Positions 16,116-27,819 of a stretch of DNA of 41,020 nt are shown in pieces (positions within the stretch are counted from its first letter, which is position 1; each line of letters begins with the position of its first letter). Under the pieces are notes generated by a model that was not told where the DNA came from, ran no database searches, and was given only the letters and a program-made list of their open reading frames with translations. Made by a program: the position numbers and the translations under genes. The DNA lies in the NCBI GenBank assembly GCA_016190065.1, contig JACPRI010000421.1:1-41020 (forward strand), in the 5' to 3' direction. The stretch is from Verrucomicrobiota bacterium (GTDB lineage: Bacteria; Verrucomicrobiota; Verrucomicrobiia; Limisphaerales; SIBE01).

Positions 16116-17176
16116 CGAGACAGGGAGTTTTGCTCATCAATCTCGGATCGCCGGATTCGCCCAGCGTCCGGGACGTGCGCCGCTATCTCCGGGAGTTTCT
16201 CATGGACGGCCGCGTGCTCGATGCGCCGTATCCGGTGCGGTTCTTCGTGGTGAACTGCTGCATCCTGCCCCGGCGCCCGAGAGCGTCTGCCGAAGCGTAT
16301 AAGAAGATTTGGGGGCCGAACGGCTCACCGCTGGTGGAAACGAGCCGGAAAGTGCAAGCCCAGTTGCAGGAGCGCGTCTCCGTGCCGGTCGAACTCGCGA
16401 TGCGCTACCAGAATCCGCCGGTCGATGGCGCGATCCACAACCTGCGCGCCCAGGGCGTTGAGGAGTTGCTGGTGATCCCGCTTTTCCCGCACTACGCCAT
16501 GTCCAGCTACGAAACGGCAGTGGAACAGGTGCGGGAAACGGTGAAACGATTGGCGCCGCAGATGGAATTGACCGTGGTGCCGCCTTATTATGACGCGCCC
16601 GAATACATCGAGGCTTTGGTCGCCAGCGCGGGCGCTTACCTGGAGCGCGGATACGATCATCTCTTGTTCAGCTTTCACGGATTGCCCGAGCGGCATCTGC
16701 GCAAATCCGATCCGACCGGCTGCCACTGCCTCAAGGCCACGAATTGCTGCGCTCTCCCAAGTCCCGCGCATCGGACGTGCTATCGGGCGCAGTGTCTGAA
16801 GACGGTCGCGGCGTTCACACCACGGGCTGGCGTCGCGAAGTACTCAATCGCGTTTCAATCCCGCCTGGGCAAGGAGCCCTGGCTTCAACCCTACGCCGAC
16901 CAGGAAATTGTCCGTTTGGCCCGGAGCGGCGTGCAGCGATTGCTCGTGATTTGTCCGGCGTTTGTCGCGGATTGCCTGGAAACCATCGAAGAGATGGGGA
17001 TGCGCGGCCGCGAACTTTTTCTGGAGGCCGGCGGCCGCGAATTCACGCTCATCCCGTGCTTGAACGAGCATCCGTTGTGGATCGAAGCGCTGGAACAAAT
17101 GGTTCGGCGGTTCGCGGACGCACCCTGCGAAGATGTTGAAGCGGGTCACCCGATTGAAGAACCGCTCAACTCATAA
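16112..17176 (+). CDS. hemH: Ferrochelatase with internal Cys-rich segment
   Basis: RQGVLLINLGSPDSPSVRDVRRYLREFLMDGRVLD...LLFSFHGLPERHLRKSDPTGCHCLKATNCC; start ATG 16112 overlapping hemG stop. Confidence 0.95.
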   Translation: MTRQGVLLINLGSPDSPSVRDVRRYLREFLMDGRVLDAPYPVRFFVVNCCILPRRPRASAEAYKKIWGPNGSPLVETSRKVQAQLQERVSVPVELAMRYQNPPVDGAIHNLRAQGVEELLVIPLFPHYAMSSYETAVEQVRETVKRLAPQMELTVVPPYYDAPEYIEALVASAGAYLERGYDHLLFSFHGLPERHLRKSDPTGCHCLKATNCCALPSPAHRTCYRAQCLKTVAAFTPRAGVAKYSIAFQSRLGKEPWLQPYADQEIVRLARSGVQRLLVICPAFVADCLETIEEMGMRGRELFLEAGGREFTLIPCLNEHPLWIEALEQMVRRFADAPCEDVEAGHPIEEPLNS

Positions 17177-17267
17177 GAATCAACCGAGTTCAAGCAGACA
17201 ATTCGGATCTCAACATAAGCAAACGAAGGAAACCAAGAACGGGACAGATCGCCTTCGTTCTCTTCGT

Positions 17268-17594
17268 TCACTGCCTGTTCAACTGAATCTTTACGGGTGA
17301 AGAAGTTGAAGAAGCCACTCGCTCGACCAAAATCCCCTCGGCCAGCTTGGCGCCAATCCCCATGCGGCAATTATCAATCTGGCAGATGACCCCTCCGCGC
17401 TGAGCCAGGAGTTGGAGCACTTGCTCTTCAAAGAAGCCAATTTCTCGCAAGCGCTGGGAAAGTTCGTCCGAAACGTTCAATCGTCTGATTCTCACCTTGG
17501 TTCCGGCCTGGATTTCCGTCAGTGGACACAGGGATTGATCTTCGCAGATTTCACAATCTCGATCGGCGCACGTGGGCGGAGCGAAAGCCTTCAT
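17268..17594 (-). CDS. FeoA domain protein
   Basis: LCPLTEIQAGTKVRIRRLNVSDELSQRLREIGFFEEQVLQLLAQRGGVICQIDNCRMGIGAKLAEGILVE. Confidence 0.82.
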   Translation of the reverse strand: MKAFAPPTCADRDCEICEDQSLCPLTEIQAGTKVRIRRLNVSDELSQRLREIGFFEEQVLQLLAQRGGVICQIDNCRMGIGAKLAEGILVERVASSTSSPVKIQLNRQ

Positions 17595-17816
17595 AAACTG
17601 TCTGATTCATACAGGCGAAGGAGCCCTCTCACTACACGCCCCTTGGTCAACACTGACCTTTTCTTGCTGCGCAATGGGAAATTTTCGAGGCGCAGTGCCG
17701 TGCTGCACTGCTCGAATCGGGCGGTGTCGCTGAAAATGTCGCTCGAATTGCTCCCTCTCTTCCCTGCGAAGGGAGGAGAGGGCCAGGGAGAGGAGGCTGT
17801 TTTTATTGGGTTTCCC

Positions 17817-17867
17817 CTCTCCTCAGAGTCTCTCCCCACTCGTTCCTCGCGGGGAGAGGAAGAAGAG
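17817..17867 (-). repeat. Dispersed repeat copy (inverted relative to 10850-10897)
   Basis: Reverse complement CTCTTCTTCCTCTCCCCGCGAGGAACGAGTGGGGAGAGACTCTGAGGAGAG. Confidence 0.75.
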
Positions 17868-18077
17868 CAGAGGCTCGTTTCACTCTTCATTTATGCGCAG
17901 TGGCAGCCCCCAGGTTGAGCTTCGCAAAATCAGGCCGCGCAAGAAACGGTGACTGCGCGCCAACCGGCGTGTGGCCACTTCATCGACGGAGGATCATTTT
18001 CTCCTTGAAATCCGAAATAGTGAAACGGGAGAGAAGTTGAATCTCTCTCGCCAGCGCGAACCAAGAAAGAAGCGATT

Positions 18078-18317
18078 ATGAAAGCTGCACCAACCTGCGA
18101 GGTGAACCGCCTGTTCTCCTTCCACGCGCCCGAAGCGCAGAATGTCTTGCTCGTGGGTGATTTCACTCACTGGCAACAGAATCCGATCAGCCTCCTGAAA
18201 GGAGCGGACGGCGACTGGCACGCGACCGTGCCTTTGACGGAAGGCATCCACCGGTATCGGTTCCTGGTGGACGGCGAATGGCGAGATGACCCGGATTATG
18301 AGGTTCGAGTCCTGTAA
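18078..18317 (+). CDS. Stand-alone CBM48/AMPK-type glycogen-binding domain protein
   Basis: CEVNRLFSFHAPEAQNVLLVGDFTHWQQNPISLLKGADGDWHATVPLTEGIHRYRFLVDGEWRDDPDYEVRVL. Confidence 0.8.
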   Translation: MKAAPTCEVNRLFSFHAPEAQNVLLVGDFTHWQQNPISLLKGADGDWHATVPLTEGIHRYRFLVDGEWRDDPDYEVRVL

Positions 18318-18331
18318 CTCATAAAGTCCCG

Positions 18332-19810
18332 GTGAACCTGAGCGCGCCAACCGGTCCTGCTTGGAGAGCCAAGCACGCCTGGCAAATGGTCCGTCGCGTC
18401 GCTCCGCCCAAGCGGTCCGCTCACGAGCGGATCGCCGATTTCCGCGAGATCGAGCTTCTCTTGGACGAGCGCACCGTGCGCGAACAGGCCAGCCGCTGCT
18501 TGCACTGCCCTGAACCGATGTGCCGGACGGGATGTCCCCTGGCCAACCGCATTCCCGAGTGGCTGGCGCTCGCCGCCGAAGGAAAATTCCTGGAGGCTTC
18601 CGCCCTCTCGAACCTCACCAGCAACATGCCGGAAATCTGCTCCCGGGTTTGTCCGCAAGAGAAGCTTTGCGAAGGCGCGTGCATTTTGAACGCGCGCTCG
18701 GATCCCGTCGCCATCGGCGCGGTGGAAAAATTCATCAATGAGTACGCGCTGGCTCGCGGGGAGATTCACGGCCAAACGGTCCAACGCAACGGAAGGCGCG
18801 TGGCCGTCGTCGGTTCGGGGCCAGGTGGATTGGCCTGCGCCGACGAACTGGCCAAGCTCGGTTACTCCGTCACCGTGTTCGAATCGCAAGGCGTGCCGGG
18901 CGGCTTGCTCATGACCGGCATTCCTTCGTTCAAGCTGGAAAGCGCCGTCGTCGAGCGGCGATTGGATGTCTTGCGGCAGCGTGGAATTGTATTCCGGTTG
19001 GGGATCACGATTGGCCGGGAGCTTTCCCTGGGCGAACTGCGCAAGCGCCATGATGCCATTTTCCTCGCGATCGGCGCGCAGGTGCCGAAGGTCCCGGAAG
19101 TCCCAGGCGTTGGATTGAAGGGAGTCGCGGATGCGTTGCCGTTTTTGGCCCAGACGAAAGTGGGCGCACTCGCAAAGGTACCCCCCATCGACGTGACGGG
19201 CAAAAGGGTCGCGGTCCTGGGCGGGGGCGACACCGCGATGGATTGCCTGCGCTCGGCCATCCGCCGCGGCGCGCGCGAGGCGGTCTGTCTTTACCGGCGC
19301 GATCTTGCGAACATGCCCGGCAGCCGCAAGGAATACTACCATGCCCTGGAAGAAGGCGCCCGGTTTCATTTCCTGACCAACCCCATTGCCATTGAAGGCA
19401 ACGCGAACGACGAAGTCACGCAGGTGCGTTGCGTTCGCATGGAACTGGGCGAACCCGATGCGAGCGGCCGGAGAAAACCGAAGACCGTGCCCGGGTCCGA
19501 ATTCGTGACGCCCGCGGACCTCGCGCTGATCGCGTATGGATTCGATCCTCCACCCACGCCCAGCGTGACTCCGCTTCTCAAGATCGCGACGAATGACTGG
19601 GGTGGAGTGATTGTCAATGCCGACCAGACGACGAGCGTGCCGGGAATCTTCGCCGGTGGCGATCTCGTGCGCGGTCCGAGCCTGGTGGTTCACGCGGTGC
19701 GAGACGGCCGGAACGCGGCGGCGGGGATCGACCGTTATTTGTCCGGCCAAAAGGGGGAAACGCTGGCTGAACACTCACCCGCCCTTCATCAACACGTGTC
19801 GGCGGCATGA
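18332..19810 (+). CDS. GltD-like NAD(P)H-dependent Fe-S flavoprotein oxidoreductase (glutamate synthase small subunit family)
   Basis: GTG start; CLHCPEPMCRTGCPLANRIPEW...ICSRVCPQEKLCEGACIL Fe-S motifs; VAVVGSGPGGLACADELAKLGYSVTVFE; VAVLGGGDTAMDC. Confidence 0.9.
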   Translation: MNLSAPTGPAWRAKHAWQMVRRVAPPKRSAHERIADFREIELLLDERTVREQASRCLHCPEPMCRTGCPLANRIPEWLALAAEGKFLEASALSNLTSNMPEICSRVCPQEKLCEGACILNARSDPVAIGAVEKFINEYALARGEIHGQTVQRNGRRVAVVGSGPGGLACADELAKLGYSVTVFESQGVPGGLLMTGIPSFKLESAVVERRLDVLRQRGIVFRLGITIGRELSLGELRKRHDAIFLAIGAQVPKVPEVPGVGLKGVADALPFLAQTKVGALAKVPPIDVTGKRVAVLGGGDTAMDCLRSAIRRGAREAVCLYRRDLANMPGSRKEYYHALEEGARFHFLTNPIAIEGNANDEVTQVRCVRMELGEPDASGRRKPKTVPGSEFVTPADLALIAYGFDPPPTPSVTPLLKIATNDWGGVIVNADQTTSVPGIFAGGDLVRGPSLVVHAVRDGRNAAAGIDRYLSGQKGETLAEHSPALHQHVSAA

Positions 19811-19824
19811 CCGATTGTCCAGGT

Positions 19825-19911
19825 AACCGCGAATGGACGCGAATGCACGCGAATCTCGGCGCGAGCCAATTCGGATTCTGAATTAGCGGTGATTCGCGGT
19901 GATTCGCGGTT
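19825..19911. repeat. MITE-like inverted repeat, family A
   Basis: AACCGCGAATGGACGCGAATGCACGCGAAT ... ATTAGCGGTGATTCGCGGTGATTCGCGGTT; 10-bp perfect termini AACCGCGAAT/ATTCGCGGTT. Confidence 0.8.
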
Positions 19912-20142
19912 GCAAAGAAGAAAGGTTCCTTCGCAGTTTCAATCCTTTCCAGGACAGTGCGCTCCCACTCCAGTTTGGCTGGAGCAATTCGAGCGCAACA
20001 TTTGCCAAATAACGCGCAGCGCCTTCGGTTCGGCGGGCCGAGGGGGGCTTATCATTGATCAACAAAATTGGTAAAGCTCTGGTCAACTCCGGGTGAGCGT
20101 CCTGGGCGCGGGCGTGGAATCCTTGGTTAGCTCTGTTCCACC

Positions 20143-23964
<3,822 letters not shown>

Positions 23965-24012
23965 CGTTTCAGCCCGACTATCCGAATCGCGGAGAATCTG
24001 CACACCGCGATC

Positions 24013-24144
24013 CCCCTCACCCTGGCCCTCTCCTCAAGGAGAGGGAAACTGCTGGGCTGCGTCAGACCAATCCCAGACGAGCCTTCTTCTCCTATGCGGA
24101 GATCGTTTCTCCGTCTCCCTAAGGAAGAGGGCCGGGGTGAGGGG
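24013..24144. repeat. MITE-like inverted repeat, family B
   Basis: CCCCTCACCCTGGCCCTCT (24013-24031) / AGAGGGCCGGGGTGAGGGG (24126-24144), 18/19 inverted match, between nifJ and the DHOD-like gene. Confidence 0.8.
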
Positions 24145-24209
24145 AGAGAAGGCATCGGCTCGAGCAGGTGCCTGCTTCCCGGATCTGGCTGATTAGTCCA
24201 CGCGAAAAC

Positions 24210-25202
24210 ATGAACCTCGCCACCACTTACCTGGGCCTGAACCTTCGCACGCCGCTTGTGGCCTCGGCGTCGCCGCTTTCGGAAAGCGTCGAGAACATCC
24301 AACGACTGGAGGACGCAGGCGCCGCCGCCGTCGTGCTGCATTCCCTGTTCGAGGAGCAAATCCGTTACGAGCGCTTTGAATTTCATCATTACATGACGTT
24401 CGGCGCGGAAAGTTACCCGGAAGCGCTCTCTTATTTTCCGCAGCCGGCGGAATTTCCCGTCGGACCGGAGGCCTACTTGCGGCATATCGCCAAGGCGAAG
24501 GAGTTGGTCCGCATTCCGATCATCGCGAGTCTGAACGGCTCCACGTTGGGCGGTTGGATCGATTTCGCCAGGCTGATGGAGCAGGCCGGCGCGGACGCGA
24601 TCGAGCTGAACATTTATAGCATCCCGACGGACCCGGATTTAAGCGCCGCTGAAATCGAGAAGACCTGCCTGGAAATCCTGGCCGCGGTGAAGTCCGTTGT
24701 GACCATCCCGGTGGCCGTCAAACTCGGCCCCTTCTTCACGAACTTCGCCCACGTCGCCAAACAACTCGATCAGGCGGGCGCGGACGGTTTGGTTCTGTTC
24801 AACCGCTTTTATCAGCCCGACATCGAACTGGAGACATTGGAAGTTGTCCCGAGCGTGCTCTTGAGCACCCCGATGGCCATGCGCTTGCCGCTCCGGTGGA
24901 TTGCAATTCTCTACGACCGCATCGGCGCCAGCCTGGCCGCGACCAGCGGAATTCATCGCGGCACCGACGCCTTGCGCATGCTCATGGCCGGCGCGGATGC
25001 CACCATGCTTTGCTCAGTGTTGCTCCGGCGGGGCATCGAGCATCTGGCCGTGGTCGAGAAGGAACTGACCGACTGGATGGAGGAGCACGAATACGAGTCC
25101 GTCGTTCAATTGCAGGGCAGCATGAGCCAGAAGAATTGTCCGGACCCAAGCGCCTTCGAGCGCGCCCAATACATGCGGGCGATTTCCGGCTACTGGCGCT
25201 AG
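24210..25202 (+). CDS. Dihydroorotate dehydrogenase-like flavoprotein
   Basis: MNLATTYLGLNLRTPLVASASPLSESVENIQRLEDAGAAAVVLHSLFEEQI...GADAIELNIYSIPTDPDLSAAEIE...IPVAVKLGPFFTNFAHVAKQLDQAGADGLVLFNRFYQPDI; start at ATG 24210. Confidence 0.88.
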   Translation: MNLATTYLGLNLRTPLVASASPLSESVENIQRLEDAGAAAVVLHSLFEEQIRYERFEFHHYMTFGAESYPEALSYFPQPAEFPVGPEAYLRHIAKAKELVRIPIIASLNGSTLGGWIDFARLMEQAGADAIELNIYSIPTDPDLSAAEIEKTCLEILAAVKSVVTIPVAVKLGPFFTNFAHVAKQLDQAGADGLVLFNRFYQPDIELETLEVVPSVLLSTPMAMRLPLRWIAILYDRIGASLAATSGIHRGTDALRMLMAGADATMLCSVLLRRGIEHLAVVEKELTDWMEEHEYESVVQLQGSMSQKNCPDPSAFERAQYMRAISGYWR

Positions 25203-25396
25203 CCAGCGTCAAGTGGCAGGCAACCGTGAAGACAGAAAGCGCTGCCTGCCGCATCGAAAGCCAATCGTTGATAACACAGCGCGGCGGGAATTCCGCGTGC
25301 CCGAAGCAACGCCGCTAGCAAATGACTCTTCGCGTAGCAAAAGCCCGCGCGATGCTCCAATACTTCGGAGGCAAGCGGTGAGTGGCTTTCACGATG
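25199..25396 (-). pseudogene. Truncated/frameshifted transglutaminase-like domain relic
   Basis: Minus-strand reading HRESHSPLASEVLEHRAGFCYAKSHLLAALLRARGIPAALCYQRLAFDAAGSAFCLHGCLPLDAG*, bounded by stops on both sides; matches the transglutaminase-like core (SEVL..r.GiCYAKSHLLAALLRa.GIPAg.CYQRL). Confidence 0.72.
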
Positions 25397-25448
25397 TCAA
25401 TCGTTCCGAATCCTCAAGTCGGAAAAATGGCCCTCCGTCTCTCAACTC

Positions 25449-26531
25449 TCAACTTCCGCACTGCGCCTGGTGCCGCAGGGCGTGATCGACCAGCACCAGC
25501 GCCGTCATCGCTTCCACCATCGGAACGGCGCGAGGGAGTACGCACGGATCATGGCGCCCGCGTGCTTTCAGTGTCGTGTTCTGGAGTTTCACATCGACGG
25601 TTTCTTGCTCGTGCATCACCGTGGCCACGGGCTTGAAGGCGACTCGGAAGTAAATCGTTTGCCCGTTCGAGATGCCGCCTTGCACACCGCCGGAATGATT
25701 CGTCTTCGTATAAACCTTGCCGCCATCCGCGCGGAACGGATCGTTGTGCTGCGTCCCCGTCATCAGAATGCCGGCGAAACCGGAGCCGATGTCGAAACCT
25801 TTGGAGGCCGGCAAACTCAGCATCGCCTTGCCCAGATCCGCTTCGAGGCGGTCAAACACGGGTTCGCCCCAGCCTGGAGGCACCGCGCGCGCCACGCCTT
25901 CCACAATGCCTCCGACGCTGTCGCCCGCCTTCCGCATCTCTTCGATCAACTGGATCATTTGTGCCGCAGCGGCCTGGTCCGGACACCGCACGATGTTGCC
26001 TTCGATGTCCTTCGCCTGAACAGTTTCTGGATCGACTTCGGCGACGATGCGTTGGACTTGTTTGACATAGGCGATGATTTCCACTCCAAACCGCTGTCGC
26101 AAAACCTTCTTCGCGATGGCACCGGCCGCAACACGGCCAATCGTCTCTCGCGCGCTGGTGCGTCCGCCGCCGCGCCAATCGCGCGTACCGAATTTCGCGA
26201 AGTAAGTGTAGTCCGCGTGTGAGGGGCGAAACTTGGTTTCCATTTCCGCGTACGCTTCAGGGCGTGCGTCTTCATTCTTGACCCACATGGAAATCGGTGT
26301 GCCCAGCGTCTTGCCCTCGAAGACACCCGAAAGGATCTCGACCCGGTCGCTCTCCTTCCTTGGCGAGACGATCTTGGATTGTCCGGGCCGCCGACGATCC
26401 AAATCCGGCTGGATGTCCGCTTCGCTCAATTCGAGGCGCGGCGGGCATCCATCCACGATCACGCCCACGCCGCCGCCGTGGGATTCGCCCCACGTCGTGA
26501 GGCGGAAGATCTGGCCGAACGAATTTGCCAT
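25449..26531 (-). CDS. aroC: Chorismate synthase
   Basis: [62 protein letters not shown]...[39 protein letters not shown]. Confidence 0.97.
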   Translation of the reverse strand: MANSFGQIFRLTTWGESHGGGVGVIVDGCPPRLELSEADIQPDLDRRRPGQSKIVSPRKESDRVEILSGVFEGKTLGTPISMWVKNEDARPEAYAEMETKFRPSHADYTYFAKFGTRDWRGGGRTSARETIGRVAAGAIAKKVLRQRFGVEIIAYVKQVQRIVAEVDPETVQAKDIEGNIVRCPDQAAAAQMIQLIEEMRKAGDSVGGIVEGVARAVPPGWGEPVFDRLEADLGKAMLSLPASKGFDIGSGFAGILMTGTQHNDPFRADGGKVYTKTNHSGGVQGGISNGQTIYFRVAFKPVATVMHEQETVDVKLQNTTLKARGRHDPCVLPRAVPMVEAMTALVLVDHALRHQAQCGS

Positions 26532-26595
26532 GCGCTGAGGTTGGGGGAAATTCGCCGCGAGGTCAACCGAGCCTTAGCCGATCCATCCATTCGGA

Positions 26596-26740
26596 AACCG
26601 CGAATGGACGCCAATGGACGCCAATCGAAAGGCGTGCGAAGCGGTGTAGAGGACCCCTTGGCAGTCATTATTCAGGGAGTCCTTTCTCACGCCGGGGAAT
26701 CCCTGGAAGGGCCATTCTTTATTCGCGTTTATTCGCGGTT
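26596..26740. repeat. MITE-like inverted repeat, family A copy 2
   Basis: AACCGCGAATGGACGCCAATGGACGCCAAT ... TATTCGCGTTTATTCGCGGTT; same termini as 19825-19911. Confidence 0.78.
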
Positions 26741-26748
26741 GGACTGGA

Positions 26749-26847
26749 TTACGCGCTGAGGCGCGCGAGGAATTCTTTGGCGAGGTTGCTAAACGCTTCC
26801 GCGCCGGCGGCCGAAGAATCATAGAGGTTGATCGGCTTTGCGGACAT
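26749..26847 (-). pseudogene. ParA-like C-terminal relic or 32-aa small ORF
   Basis: MSAKPINLYDSSAAGAEAFSNLAKEFLARLSA*, resembling ParA/Soj C-termini (..Y.p...GA.A...LA.EfL). Confidence 0.4.
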
Positions 26848-27015
26848 GGGCGCTCTTTCTCTATCGGAAACCGGGCGAACGGATCTTCACTGTGCTCACT
26901 CGCGCCGATGGTTTACCCGTTTTCCAAATGAAGGCAACAACGGATCGGACTTGCGACAAAGCTTTCTCTTTAGGACAGGCTCCAATTATGATGCCGGGGT
27001 GCAAACGCGACGTGC

Positions 27016-27681
27016 ATGAGAATCGGTCTGATCACGAGAAAGGAAACCTGGTGCTTAACCTGGCGTGGTTGGCTTGCTGGAATCTTGACCCTCGCCGCCT
27101 GCGCCGCATTGGGAGTCCAATTGATTTTTCCGTTCCTCGCGGTCAGTCACCCGATCGGTGGCGATCTGTTAGTTGTGGAAGGCTGGGTGCCAGACTATTC
27201 GCTCGCGGAGTTGCGCGCGGAGTTTGACCGGGGAGGATACAAACTTTTGGTCGTGACCGGGAATCCAATGCTGAAAGGCGAAGCGCTGAGCGAATACAAG
27301 AACTACGCCGACCTGACCAAAGCCATCCTCCTCAAACACGGCTGGCCGGAAGAGAAGTTGGTCGCCGTCCCCTGTCCCGAGGCCTTGAGGAACCGAACCT
27401 ACACCGCGGCGCGGGCCCTGAAGGATTGGATCGCCAAATCCGGAAAACCAATCCGCTCGCTCACCGTTTTCTCAAGAGGCCCGCACGCCCGCCGGACCTG
27501 GCTCCTGTACCGGCTTGCGCTCCACGGCCGCGCCGAGGTCGGGATCATTGCGAGCCAAGATTTGCGGTACGACGGCAACCGCTGGTGGACCACGAGCGAA
27601 GGCGTGCGCGACGTCATCGACGAAACCATTGCTTACCTCTACGCCCGGTTCCTCTTTCGCCCCGCGCAAACCAACGACTGA
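27016..27681 (+). CDS. YdcF/SanA-like DUF218 family protein with N-terminal TM segment
   Basis: GGDLLVVEGWVPDYSLAELRAEFDRGGYKLLVVTGNP...RSLTVFSRGPHARRTWLLYRLAL. Confidence 0.75.
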   Translation: MRIGLITRKETWCLTWRGWLAGILTLAACAALGVQLIFPFLAVSHPIGGDLLVVEGWVPDYSLAELRAEFDRGGYKLLVVTGNPMLKGEALSEYKNYADLTKAILLKHGWPEEKLVAVPCPEALRNRTYTAARALKDWIAKSGKPIRSLTVFSRGPHARRTWLLYRLALHGRAEVGIIASQDLRYDGNRWWTTSEGVRDVIDETIAYLYARFLFRPAQTND

Positions 27682-27819
27682 TCAAAAGCGGGGATACGGA
27701 TGACAAGGCCGCTACCGAAAGCGAAGAGACACGAATTGACACGTTCCAAGGTAAGGGAAAATCCTGGCGGTTCGGATGAGACCATCGCGTCCGCCCAACA
27801 AGCTTTACGCTGTGATTCG

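Noticed and set aside
18300-18325. tRNA T-arm-like GGTTCGAGTCC
   Set aside because: Lies at the end of the CBM48 ORF; flanking bases do not form a 5-bp T-stem and no acceptor or anticodon arm was found.
18296-19774. 492-aa minus-strand ORF antisense to gltD-like gene
   Set aside because: Antisense shadow; the sense strand has clear Fe-S and Rossmann motifs.
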